Shown: positions 1 through 5,564 of the stretch, piece by piece
Position numbering within the stretch: position 1 is the first letter of the stretch
Layout of the letters: the number at the start of each line of letters is the position of its first letter
From: Armatimonadota bacterium
GTDB taxonomy: Bacteria > Armatimonadota > SYMT01
Length of the DNA stretch: 9,630 nucleotides
Assembly: GCA_020696885.1 (NCBI GenBank)
Contig: JAJFMS010000057.1
Coordinates: forward strand, 1-9,630
Direction: 5' to 3'
The notes under the pieces: generated by a model
What the model saw: the letters and a program-made list of their open reading frames with translations, nothing else
What the model was told of the DNA's origin: nothing
Database searches by the model: none
Position numbers and translations under genes: made by a program

Positions 1-572
1 CCGGACTGCATGCTATGCACGGTGTTGCCGCCGATGACGCTGGGCGGACGGGCGATCTCGATGCGCGGCAGGTGGGCGGCGGTGCGGAACAGCGCCTCCA
101 TAGAGGTGCCCACGCCGGGGGCGATGGCGCCGCCAAGGTACTCGCCCTCACGGGAGATGGCGTTGAAGGTGGTGGCGGTACCGAAATCCACCACCACTGC
201 CGGCGTGCCGAAGTGACGGAGCACCGCGATGGCATCCACCAGCCGGTCCGCCCCCACCGACTCCCGCGGCGTGTAGCGCACCGGGATATCGGGGCGGAGG
301 TTCTCCCCCACGATCCCCGCTTCGATCTTGACGTAGCGCCGCACGAAGTAGCGAAGCGCGGGCGCCAGGGGCGGCACCACGCTGGAGATGGCCACGCCGC
401 TGATATCGGCGAAGCTCATGCCGGAGGTGGCGAGCAGGGAGCCGATGAGCAATCCCAGCTCATCGCCGGTCCGCTGGCGGTCCGTCGCAATCCGCCAGTT
501 GTCCACCAGCGTCTCACCCCGGTACACGCCGAAGTGGATATTCGTATTTCCAACGTCGATAGCAAGCAGCAT
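1..572 (-). CDS. coaX: Type III pantothenate kinase CoaX (3' part beyond window)
   Basis: The product phosphorylates pantothenate to 4'-phosphopantothenate, the first step of coenzyme A synthesis, in the cytoplasm. The first 190 residues are present (the family usually has about 255); the rest lies beyond the left edge. Seen in the translation: the ASKHA phosphate-binding loop DVGNTN at residues 6-11, GADRL at 107-111 with the expected catalytic Asp109, the second phosphate motif DFGTATTF at 129-136, the GGAIAPG segment at 147-153, and a GGNTVHSMQS segment at 181-190. The ATG at 572 is chosen because DVGNTN normally begins at about residue 6. No clear Shine-Dalgarno sequence precedes it, and a consensus TATAAT lies only 21-26 bp upstream, so the leader is probably very short. 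It is same-strand with the hydrolase gene but separated from it by 200 bp and a long hairpin, so it is probably transcribed on its own. Confidence 0.97.
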   Translation of the reverse strand, partial: MLLAIDVGNTNIHFGVYRGETLVDNWRIATDRQRTGDELGLLIGSLLATSGMSFADISGVAISSVVPPLAPALRYFVRRYVKIEAGIVGENLRPDIPVRYTPRESVGADRLVDAIAVLRHFGTPAVVVDFGTATTFNAISREGEYLGGAIAPGVGTSMEALFRTAAHLPRIEIARPPSVIGGNTVHSMQS

Positions 573-592
573 AGCCGTGTCTCAAGCGCCCT

Positions 593-621
593 ATTATACA
601 CAATTCGCGGTGCGGGCGCTG
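593..621 (-). promoter_or_regulatory. Candidate coaX promoter
   Basis: On the minus strand a perfect -10 hexamer TATAAT occupies 593-598. With a 17-bp spacer the -35 position (616-621) reads CAGCGC, which is a poor match, so the call rests on the -10 box and its position. The predicted start point near 586 leaves a leader of about a dozen bases, in keeping with the missing Shine-Dalgarno site. It lies between the large hairpin (632-704) and the gene, so the hairpin would not be in the coaX transcript. Confidence 0.5.
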
Positions 622-631
622 AGAGGGGAGG

Positions 632-704
632 CGTAATGCGTAAAGGCGTAATGCGTAAGGACACCGCTCCCATTCCCATTACGCCTCACGAATTACGCAT
701 TACG
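632..704. repeat. Imperfect inverted repeat built from GCGTAATG-type units
   Basis: Arms 632-643 and 693-704 are perfectly complementary (12 bp, CGTAATGCGTAA / TTACGCATTACG). After a 6-nt bulge (687-692) a second perfect 10-bp stem follows, 644-653 with 677-686, around a 23-nt loop. The left arm is a tandem run of 7-8 bp units (GCGTAATG, CGTAAAG, GCGTAATG, CGTAAG). It lies 68 bp past the stop of the hydrolase gene and upstream of the coaX promoter, so it could end hydrolase transcription, but no T-tract follows on the minus strand. The unit structure resembles the array after the PFK gene, which suggests a dispersed repeat rather than a simple terminator. Confidence 0.85.
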
Positions 705-772
705 GGCCGACCGGCTGCTGGCCACCGTCTTCGTGGTTTGTCCGGATCCGGTAGCACACCCCAAGAACGGGA

Positions 773-2542
773 TTATGAGCCTGGCCGGAGCCACCGCTCG
801 AACCAGGCCAGCAACTCCCGGCGCATCTCCGGGGTGACGGTGTGGCCTACCTCCGGGTAGAGCACGCTCCGGAACCGGTCGCGCGCGCCGGCCGCGGAAT
901 AGACGCCGCTTACAATCCGGTCCAGGTCCCGCACGCCGTCGGCGGGGGAGCCGGCGTCCAGGTCTCCGGTAAGCGCCAGGAACGGGCGCGGGGCGATGAG
1001 CGCCAGGACGCCCTCGCTGTCGAAGTGCTTGAGCAGGCCGTTGGTGAAGTAGTAGATGCCGTGCTGGTTCAGCCCGCCGTGGCGGATCAGGTTCTCATAC
1101 CGGGTGAGGCAGGCCACGCCCACTGCCGTGGTGACGCGGTCATCCACGGCGGCCAGCCACCAGGCGCGGGTGCTGCCCATGCTCATTCCGGTGGCGCCGA
1201 TCCGCTTGCGGTCCACCTCGGGCCGGCTGACCAGGTAGTCGAGCGCGATCTGGTCGTCCCGCACGAACATGCCCCAGAGCGTGCGGCCCAGCCAGATGTT
1301 CAGCTTGTAGAGGCTGAGCTGCTCCTCCGTTTGCACCTCCCGGGAGCCGGCGGGACCGGTCCCTGCGCGCTCGCCGTGCCAGTAGGCGTCCGGCGCGAAC
1401 ACCACGTAGCCGGCCCGCACCAGCACCTCCCCGAGGGCCTCCTCGCCGCCGTTGGTGCCCGGGGTGATCACCTGGGTCTTGTCCGGAGTGGAGGAGTGCA
1501 GCCAGAGCACGGCGGGCGCCGGCCGCTTGAGGCCCGTGGGCGTGAGCAGCAGCGCCGAGACCTCGTTGCCGACGCCGTTGTCCAGGGCGACCCGCTCCAG
1601 CACGTACCCGGGCCGGAGCTCGCGGGAGAGGATGCGGGCCTTGTCCACCGCCGGCCGAGGCGGCAGGTCGCCGAGTGACTCGACCACCTTCCGGAGCACC
1701 TCCGGCCGGCGCCGCTGCCACTCCTTCGCGTCTTTCGGTGCGTCGAACCGGCCAAAGGTGAGCTTCCGGTAGTAGTCCGGCACTACCGCATCCCGGGCGG
1801 CTTCCTGCTTCCGGTACGCTTCCGCGGCCACTGGCCCGGAGGCAGGGGCCGGGAGCGGCTTGTAACGGAGCACCTTGAGCTGGCGGGTAATGCTGTCCGC
1901 CACCGCCTCTGCGAGCACCTCGTACCCGGCCGGCGTGTAGTGTGTACCGTCGGCCATCTGGAGCTTGGGTCCGCCGCGGTGCTGCACCAGCCAGTGGAGG
2001 TCGTGGATCGTCACCCCGGTTTCGCGCATCACGCGCTCCGCGGCGTCGTTATACCGCTGCACATCCCACTCCAGGCGATCGAACCCGGCCTTCCGCTTCG
2101 CGTGGCGGGCGTCCTCGATCGGGGTGGTGTTGGCGAAGACGAGCGCGGCGCCGGAGCCCCGCACCTGCTGCACGATCTCCCGGAGGTTGGCCTCATACCG
2201 GTCGATCGGCACCTGGTAGGCTTTCGTCTTCCGGTCCAGCTTCAGGTCGTGCAGCCCGCAGTTCAGGTGCACCAGCAGCGGCCGCTCGCGGGTGGCCCAC
2301 TGCTCCAGGTTCTTCAGCACGTTGCTGCTGTCGCCGCCGTTCGGCGCGGGGCTCACCACGCGCGCCTTGCCTTCGAGGCGCTTCGCCACTAACGGCGCGT
2401 AGCCCAGCCGGATCGAGTCCCCGATCAGCACCACGGTGGGCAGTTCGGGGCTGGCGGCTGGGGCTTGCGCTGAGACCGGCGCGACGGCAAAGCAGAGGGC
2501 AGCGACTGCGGTCGCACGCACGATCCCGGTGAGAACACCCAT
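773..2542 (-). CDS. Secreted SGNH-hydrolase plus alpha/beta-hydrolase fusion (carbohydrate esterase-like)
   Basis: This is a predicted 589-residue exported protein with two hydrolase domains. The N-terminus is a signal peptide (hydrophobic stretch about residues 5-22, probable cleavage after the SAQA region). Domain 1, about 35-225, is SGNH/GDSL-like: GDS at 41-43 (nucleophile Ser43), an NCGLHDL block near 94-100 in which His takes the place of the usual block III Asn, and DGTHYTPAGY with Asp199 and His201 as the remaining catalytic pair. Domain 2, about 260-589, is an alpha/beta hydrolase of the dienelactone hydrolase/acetyl xylan esterase type: nucleophile elbow GMSMGS (Ser454), a candidate acid in TGDLD (Asp527 or Asp529) and His567 in PEVGHT. 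The ATG at 2542 is chosen over an upstream one at 2629 because a strong GGAGGAGG lies just ahead and the signal peptide then begins directly. Likely role: removing ester groups such as acetyl from polysaccharide outside the cytoplasm. The substrate is not determined. It follows the XRE-like gene by 28 bp. Confidence 0.9.
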   Translation of the reverse strand: MGVLTGIVRATAVAALCFAVAPVSAQAPAASPELPTVVLIGDSIRLGYAPLVAKRLEGKARVVSPAPNGGDSSNVLKNLEQWATRERPLLVHLNCGLHDLKLDRKTKAYQVPIDRYEANLREIVQQVRGSGAALVFANTTPIEDARHAKRKAGFDRLEWDVQRYNDAAERVMRETGVTIHDLHWLVQHRGGPKLQMADGTHYTPAGYEVLAEAVADSITRQLKVLRYKPLPAPASGPVAAEAYRKQEAARDAVVPDYYRKLTFGRFDAPKDAKEWQRRRPEVLRKVVESLGDLPPRPAVDKARILSRELRPGYVLERVALDNGVGNEVSALLLTPTGLKRPAPAVLWLHSSTPDKTQVITPGTNGGEEALGEVLVRAGYVVFAPDAYWHGERAGTGPAGSREVQTEEQLSLYKLNIWLGRTLWGMFVRDDQIALDYLVSRPEVDRKRIGATGMSMGSTRAWWLAAVDDRVTTAVGVACLTRYENLIRHGGLNQHGIYYFTNGLLKHFDSEGVLALIAPRPFLALTGDLDAGSPADGVRDLDRIVSGVYSAAGARDRFRSVLYPEVGHTVTPEMRRELLAWFERWLRPGS

Positions 2543-2570
2543 CTCCGATCCTCCTCCGTGCCGTTCGCGA

Positions 2571-3104
2571 CTAGCGGCGCCGTTTCCCGGTCCGGGTGGC
2601 CTCCGCGCGCAGGAGCCCGATGTAGTCATCCACCTGTTCGGTGGTCAGCGTCTCCCAGCCTCCCAGGCTGCCGGCGTCCAGCGGCGGCACCGGGTGTCCC
2701 TCCGCCTGGCACGACTTCAGCAACTCTCCATAGAGCCGCAGCAGGCGGTCCAGAGACGGCTCTTGAGGCTGGCGACTCGCGAAGTACCCTTTGAGGTCCG
2801 GGGCGGCCTCCGGCGCCGGTGCGTTGAACGGGCTGCCGGAACCTCCGCCGCGATCGCGCCGCGGATCCACGTAGCCGGCGGCCCGGAAGAGGCGCTCCCG
2901 CTGCGCGGGGGTAAGCGACTCGGCCTCCTCCAGCGCTTCCACCACCTGCACCAGCACCTTGATGCGGGGCGGGCGACTCTTGAGCCAGTCGTTCACGTTC
3001 GCGGGGGTGAACTCACCCGCCAGCTCCGCGAACTCACGCAGGGAAAGGTCTCCCTGAATCTCGCAGATCACGTCTCCGAACGTTTCGGTCAGATCATCCG
3101 GCAT
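2571..3104 (-). CDS. XRE-like helix-turn-helix protein
   Basis: A predicted 177-residue cytoplasmic protein. Residues 19-58 (LSLREFAELAG, then TPANVNDWL, then a helix containing VLVQVVEAL) follow the spacing of an XRE/Cro-type HTH domain, and are followed by a short helix (SLTPAQRERLFRAAGY, 63-78) of the kind seen after such domains. Residues 80-105 are Gly/Pro/Ala rich and probably a flexible linker. The C-terminal 70 residues contain further amphipathic helices and a basic tail (TGKRRR) that I do not recognise. The ATG at 3104 has GGGAG about ten bases upstream. The stop is 28 bp before the secreted hydrolase, so the two are probably cotranscribed and it may regulate that gene; this is inferred from position only. 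DNA binding is likely but not certain, because the turn between the HTH helices is atypical (EFTPANV). Confidence 0.75.
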   Translation of the reverse strand: MPDDLTETFGDVICEIQGDLSLREFAELAGEFTPANVNDWLKSRPPRIKVLVQVVEALEEAESLTPAQRERLFRAAGYVDPRRDRGGGSGSPFNAPAPEAAPDLKGYFASRQPQEPSLDRLLRLYGELLKSCQAEGHPVPPLDAGSLGGWETLTTEQVDDYIGLLRAEATRTGKRRR

Positions 3105-3273
3105 TCCCGTTCGCTCCCTAGCCGATTCGAGTTCATCCGTGATTCATTGTGTTCGATCGTGGGGAGGGAAGGGTCGTCCTGCGGCCGCGAAGGGCTGGTG
3201 CTGGTAGCGAGGGGGGCGCCGACGCGTGCAACGCCGTTCCTCCCTGCTGGCCCCAAAGGTGGGTACGGCTCTG

Positions 3274-3351
3274 CTAACGCCGGGAGGAGGTCGGGGCGAG
3301 GGCAATCACGGCGAATGCCCCTATGTGGCAACCGCCCGGACGCGGCGTTAG
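3274..3351. repeat. 9-bp inverted repeat enclosing a structured spacer segment
   Basis: CTAACGCCG (3274-3282) and CGGCGTTAG (3343-3351) are exact reverse complements. The 60 bases between them contain a possible inner stem of GGGCA and TGCCC. This could be a small structured RNA or the outer ends of a decayed repeat; nothing identifies a known family. Confidence 0.5.
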
Positions 3352-3444
3352 GGGCCGGGCGGTGAGCCGAACCGGTGGTTGCACGCGGGGGGCGCTGGTT
3401 ACCGGGGCGTTCGCGCGCCTCGAACCAAGCAGCGCGTGACTACG

Positions 3445-3477
3445 CGCGGAGACCTCTCCGGCCGTGAGGTCTCCGCG
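3445..3477 (-). terminator. Strong hairpin after the KGG protein gene, candidate terminator
   Basis: CGCGGAGACCTC (3445-3456) and GAGGTCTCCGCG (3466-3477) form a perfect 12-bp stem with a 9-nt loop, starting 22 bp past the stop of the KGG gene. No T-run follows on the minus strand, so it is not a textbook Rho-independent terminator. It could act with Rho, or protect the 3' end of the message. Confidence 0.5.
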
Positions 3478-3499
3478 GGAATGCTGGGTGGCCGCAGTC

Positions 3500-3766
3500 T
3501 TACTCGGCCGCGACGGTGGTCTCGGAGGTCGCCTGCTCCGCTGCGGCGGCTGCCTTGCGGGCACGCTCTCGCTCCCAGCGAATCTGTCCGCCGCGCTTGC
3601 CGAGCTCCTTGAAATGGTCCGGATCGTGCTTGTCACGGTTGGAAGCGCCGCCGGTCTTCCCCATGTTCACGAAATGCTCCCGGCCGAACCGGTCTTTGAG
3701 GGTCGCTGCGCCCTTTTTACCGGCGGCGGATGCGCGGCCCCGGTCGTCAAAACCCCTGCCAGCCAT
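3500..3766 (-). CDS. KGG-motif stress-induced protein (GsiB/Em-like)
   Basis: A small 88-residue, highly hydrophilic cytoplasmic protein. It carries two clear copies of the KGG repeat of general stress/Em-type proteins: GREHFVNMGKTGG at 28-40 and DPDHFKELGKRGG at 48-60, plus a weaker Gly/Lys-rich copy near 12-20. The tail from 62 on is first Arg/Glu rich (RWERERARK) and then an Ala-rich low-complexity stretch, likely an alpha helix. Family knowledge: such proteins are linked to desiccation, salt or general stress and are mostly disordered; the molecular role is not settled. The ATG at 3766 has AAAGGAA a few bases upstream. It is followed by a strong hairpin and preceded, 100 bp away on the same strand, by the DNA-repair methyltransferase, so the two may share a stress-related context. 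Confidence 0.9.
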   Translation of the reverse strand: MAGRGFDDRGRASAAGKKGAATLKDRFGREHFVNMGKTGGASNRDKHDPDHFKELGKRGGQIRWERERARKAAAAAEQATSETTVAAE

Positions 3767-3866
3767 ACGGTTCCTTTCTTTGCTTCCCGGAGAGAGGGCG
3801 CCTCACCGCCGGCAACACGCCCCGATCCTTATTTTAGCTTCCGATTGCTTGTTAGGCAACAACTAA

Positions 3867-4367
3867 TCAGCCAGATCGGTTGGCTTCAAAATCAAGCAGG
3901 GCCTTCTTCAGTTCCAGGCCGTAGGCGTAGCCGGTCAGCTTGCCATCCGAGGCGACCACACGGTGGCACGGGATGACGATGCAGAGCGGATTCGCACCGT
4001 TCGCGGCGCCTGCCGCGCGGATGGCGGCGGGACGTCCCACGAGCGCTGCGATCTGGGCGTAGCTCCGCGTCTCGCCGAACGGAATCGCGGCCACGGCGTC
4101 CCACACTTCCCGCTGGAACGGCGTGCCGAGGAACGCCGTCGGGAGGTCGAAGATGGTCCGTTCTCCGGCCAGGTACTCCGCAAGCTGCCGGAACGTCGCC
4201 TCGCAGTGGGGTCCTTCCGCGCGGACAGCCTCCCGGGGGTATCGCCGCCCGAGGCGTGAAGCGGCGGTCGCGGGATCACCCAATGCGATCTGCAACAGCC
4301 CCTCCTCCCTGGCCGCCACGGTCACCGGCCCCAGCAGCTCCAACTCCCGCGTCTCGATGGTGATCAT
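3867..4367 (-). CDS. ogt: Methylated-DNA--protein-cysteine methyltransferase
   Basis: A suicide repair protein of 166 residues, the usual size for the family, that transfers alkyl groups from O6-alkylguanine (and O4-alkylthymine) in DNA to its own cysteine. Seen: the active-site motif IPCHRVV with acceptor Cys134, the DNA-binding helix-turn-helix region GTPFQREVWDAVAAIPFG to YAQIAALVGRP (81-113), the Arg finger-like RAAGAANGANP (118-127), and the C-terminal LTGYAYGLELKKALLDFE. The N-terminal domain (1-75) is short and without the metal-binding cysteines or AraC part of Ada, so this is the stand-alone Ogt/MGMT type. The ATG at 4367 has GGGAG seven bases upstream. Its upstream region is shared with the divergent hpf gene and holds the duplicated 147-bp repeat. 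Confidence 0.97.
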   Translation of the reverse strand: MITIETRELELLGPVTVAAREEGLLQIALGDPATAASRLGRRYPREAVRAEGPHCEATFRQLAEYLAGERTIFDLPTAFLGTPFQREVWDAVAAIPFGETRSYAQIAALVGRPAAIRAAGAANGANPLCIVIPCHRVVASDGKLTGYAYGLELKKALLDFEANRSG

Positions 4368-4448
4368 GATTTTCTCCCTGGTAGGTCTACTCCCATAGTA
4401 GCGGCTGGAAGTGCGAGCGACGAGTTTTGAATACCGGGGTCAGGGACT

Positions 4449-4468
4449 GAGTAAGAGTTAAGAGTAAG
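4449..4468. repeat. Short AGTAAG/AGTTAAG repeat
   Basis: Three imperfect copies of an A/G/T unit (GAGTAAG, AGTTAAG, AGTAAG) stand out from the GC-rich surroundings. It is small and may be a degenerate relative of the 8-bp arrays elsewhere in the window. Confidence 0.4.
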
Positions 4469-4507
4469 ATTCTGGACGCAGACCGGTGCGACCGCTCTCC
4501 CACCCTA

Positions 4508-4802
4508 CCTGAACACCTGTGGTGAAAATACCCGTGCGGGGTGCTCACCCCGAGCAGCGTCCAACTCTCCACGCGCACGGGGCGCTATGCTACGGTTCGT
4601 ACATTTTCATCCCTAGGAGTGGGCCAAAGGCCCATGATCGCTGAACACCTGAACGCCTGAACACCTGCTGTGAAAATGCTGTGGTGGGTGCTCACCCCAA
4701 GCGGCGCCGAACTCTCCACGCGCAGGAGGCGCTATGCTACGGTTCGTACATTTTCATCACCGGGGGTGGGCCGTAGGCCCGTGATCGCTGAACACCTGAA
4801 CA
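4508..4802. repeat. Tandem duplication of a 147-bp structured intergenic unit
   Basis: Copy 1 (about 4508-4655) and copy 2 (about 4656-4802) align over their whole length with a period of 147-148 bp. The best kept part is 31 identical bases, 4581-4611 and 4728-4758, containing GCTATGCTACGGTTCGTAC and ATTTTCAT. Structural elements occur in both copies: a GGGTGCTCACCC hairpin (6-bp stem at 4537-4552; shorter stem in copy 2 near 4686-4697); a longer-range pairing TGAAAAT with ATTTTCA (4523-4529 with 4603-4609; 4671-4677 with 4750-4756); and a GGGCC-NNN-GGCCC hairpin (4621-4633 with loop AAA; 4768-4780 with loop GTA). Each copy ends in TGAACACC octamers. It lies between the divergent ogt and hpf genes. 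No protein is convincing here. Confidence 0.9.
4641..4667. repeat. TGAACACC-type octamer array, inner
   Basis: Three units of 8 bp (CTGAACAC, CTGAACGC, CTGAACAC) plus CTG join the two 147-bp copies. A one-and-a-half unit version (CCTGAACACCTG, 4508-4519) opens copy 1. Confidence 0.85.
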
Positions 4803-4820
4803 CCTGAACACCTGAACACC
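4788..4820. repeat. TGAACACC-type octamer array, right end
   Basis: Four perfect 8-bp units (CTGAACAC repeated) end the duplicated region. Unlike the other octamer arrays of the window, this family is only in direct orientation; no complementary CAGGTGTT is found on the same strand nearby. Confidence 0.9.
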
Positions 4821-4838
4821 CAGCACCTGAACCGGCGG

Positions 4839-4844
4839 TATAAC
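4839..4844 (+). promoter_or_regulatory. Candidate upstream -10 box for hpf (TATAAC)
   Basis: TATAAC matches the sigma-70 -10 consensus in five of six bases. No good -35 is seen at the normal spacing, the nearest related hexamer being TGAACA in the octamer array, 20 bp upstream. If used, the hpf leader would be about 105 bases and include the 4887-4917 hairpin. Confidence 0.3.
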
Positions 4845-4886
4845 AGCCTCGGTGATTGCCTCGGACTGCGGCGACTTCCATTTGCG

Positions 4887-4917
4887 CGGTCGGGGTATGA
4901 TGGGACTACCCCGACCG
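4887..4917 (+). promoter_or_regulatory. 11-bp perfect palindrome overlapping a second candidate -10 box of hpf
   Basis: CGGTCGGGGTA (4887-4897) and TACCCCGACCG (4907-4917) are exact reverse complements around a 9-nt loop. TATGAT at 4896-4901, a possible -10 box, overlaps the left arm. The element ends 39 bp before the hpf start. It could be an operator for a repressor, a leader hairpin, or a terminator for transcripts from the repeat region; the sequence does not decide between these. Confidence 0.55.
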
Positions 4918-4956
4918 GGGGTGGAAACACGGATACCAACCAGACGGAGAATTTCC

Positions 4957-5505
4957 ATGCAAGTAACCTTTACCGGCAAGCAGGTGCAGATCACGGACCG
5001 GGAGCGTGAATATGCCGAGCGGAAGCTGTCGCGCCTGTCGCGCTATTTCAGCTCGGCGCGGGTCGCGCATGTGATGCACAGCGTGCAGCGTAACTGGCAG
5101 ATCGTGGAAGTGCAGCTCGACCTGAACGGCACGCTGGTGCGGGCGGAGGAGCGCACGCCGGACTTCTTCGCGTCGGTGGATGCCGTCACGGACAAGCTGG
5201 AGCAGCAGGTCCGCAAGCTCAAGGGCCGGATCAAGAACCGCAAGGGACGCGCGGACGCGCCGATGGTGGCCAGCCTGCTGGCCGAGATGGGCGAGGAAGC
5301 GGCTGCTGCCGAGGAGCCCACGCCCGCCGTGGTCAGGCGGAAGCAGATTGCGATAAAACCTATGACTGCGGATGAGGCTGCTCTGCAGATGGATCTCCTC
5401 AACCACGACTTCTTCGCGTTTCTCAACGCGGACACCGAGCAAGTGGGCGTTCTGTATCGCCGCAAAGACGGCGACTACGGCCTGCTAGAGCTCGAAGCAG
5501 CATAG
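4957..5505 (+). CDS. hpf: Ribosome hibernation promoting factor, long form
   Basis: A 182-residue cytoplasmic protein that binds the 30S subunit in slow growth and pairs ribosomes into inactive 100S dimers. The N-terminal domain (1-95) begins MQVTFTGKQVQITD and continues through a basic helix, YAERKLSRLSRYF, and a second helix rich in Lys/Arg (LEQQVRKLKGRIKNRKGR), as in the YfiA/HPF fold. A Glu/Ala-rich linker (about 100-125) leads to the C-terminal dimerisation domain (126-180), recognised by IKPMTADEAALQMDLLNHDFFAF and YRRKDGDYGLLE. The presence of this second domain makes it the long form. The ATG at 4957 is chosen over an in-frame upstream one at 4852 because GGAGA sits six bases ahead and the domain starts at once. 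It is 59 bp ahead of the PFK gene on the same strand and may be cotranscribed, linking growth arrest and glycolysis. Confidence 0.98.
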   Translation: MQVTFTGKQVQITDREREYAERKLSRLSRYFSSARVAHVMHSVQRNWQIVEVQLDLNGTLVRAEERTPDFFASVDAVTDKLEQQVRKLKGRIKNRKGRADAPMVASLLAEMGEEAAAAEEPTPAVVRRKQIAIKPMTADEAALQMDLLNHDFFAFLNADTEQVGVLYRRKDGDYGLLELEAA

Positions 5506-5564
5506 CAGCATTCCGGTGCACTGCAGGGCCCGGGCGAGCTGGAACACCATTCAGGAGTTAGTCG

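Larger units (their letters stand above)
3105..3499. other. Non-coding spacer between KGG protein and XRE-like gene, with inverted repeats
   Basis: These 395 bp hold no convincing gene. Small frames exist on both strands, but their translations are Arg/Pro/Ser rich without motifs, as expected for GC-rich non-coding DNA. Seen in it: a 12-bp perfect hairpin at 3445-3477 (listed separately), and a 9-bp inverted repeat CTAACGCCG at 3274-3282 with CGGCGTTAG at 3343-3351, enclosing 60 bp that can form smaller stems (GGGCA with TGCCC, for instance). The promoter of the XRE-like gene and operon should lie in the part near 3105-3200, but I see no clear -35/-10 pair. No tRNA-like T-loop was found. Confidence 0.6.

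Noticed and set aside
15..860. A 281-codon plus-strand frame over the coaX region
   Set aside because: The opposite strand encodes CoaX with all its motifs; the plus frame also runs through the inverted repeat and into the hydrolase 3' end.
842..1678. A 278-codon plus-strand frame opposite the hydrolase
   Set aside because: Antisense shadow; the hydrolase frame shows the catalytic motifs.
2543..2629. A longer N-terminus for the secreted hydrolase
   Set aside because: It would place 29 polar residues before the signal peptide and overlap the 3' end of the XRE-like gene; a strong GGAGGAGG supports 2542.
3121..3331. A small minus-strand gene ahead of the XRE-like gene
   Set aside because: The 80-codon frame is low-complexity, has no ribosome site and overlaps the XRE-like start region.
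4429..4450. Possible end of a REP/RAYT-type element (TACCGGGGTCAGGGACTGA)
   Set aside because: Only one copy is present, with no partner hairpin or transposase in the window; the resemblance is from memory and too weak to list as a feature.
4788..4820. CRISPR-like array
   Set aside because: The units are 8 bp and directly adjacent, with no spacers and no cas genes.
4852..4956. A 35-codon extension of hpf
   Set aside because: It would translate the palindrome; the HPF domain and Shine-Dalgarno site fit the start at 4957.
4387..4994. Two minus-strand frames (63 and 85 codons) over the repeat region
   Set aside because: They translate the duplicated non-coding unit and octamer arrays and carry no ribosome site or domain.
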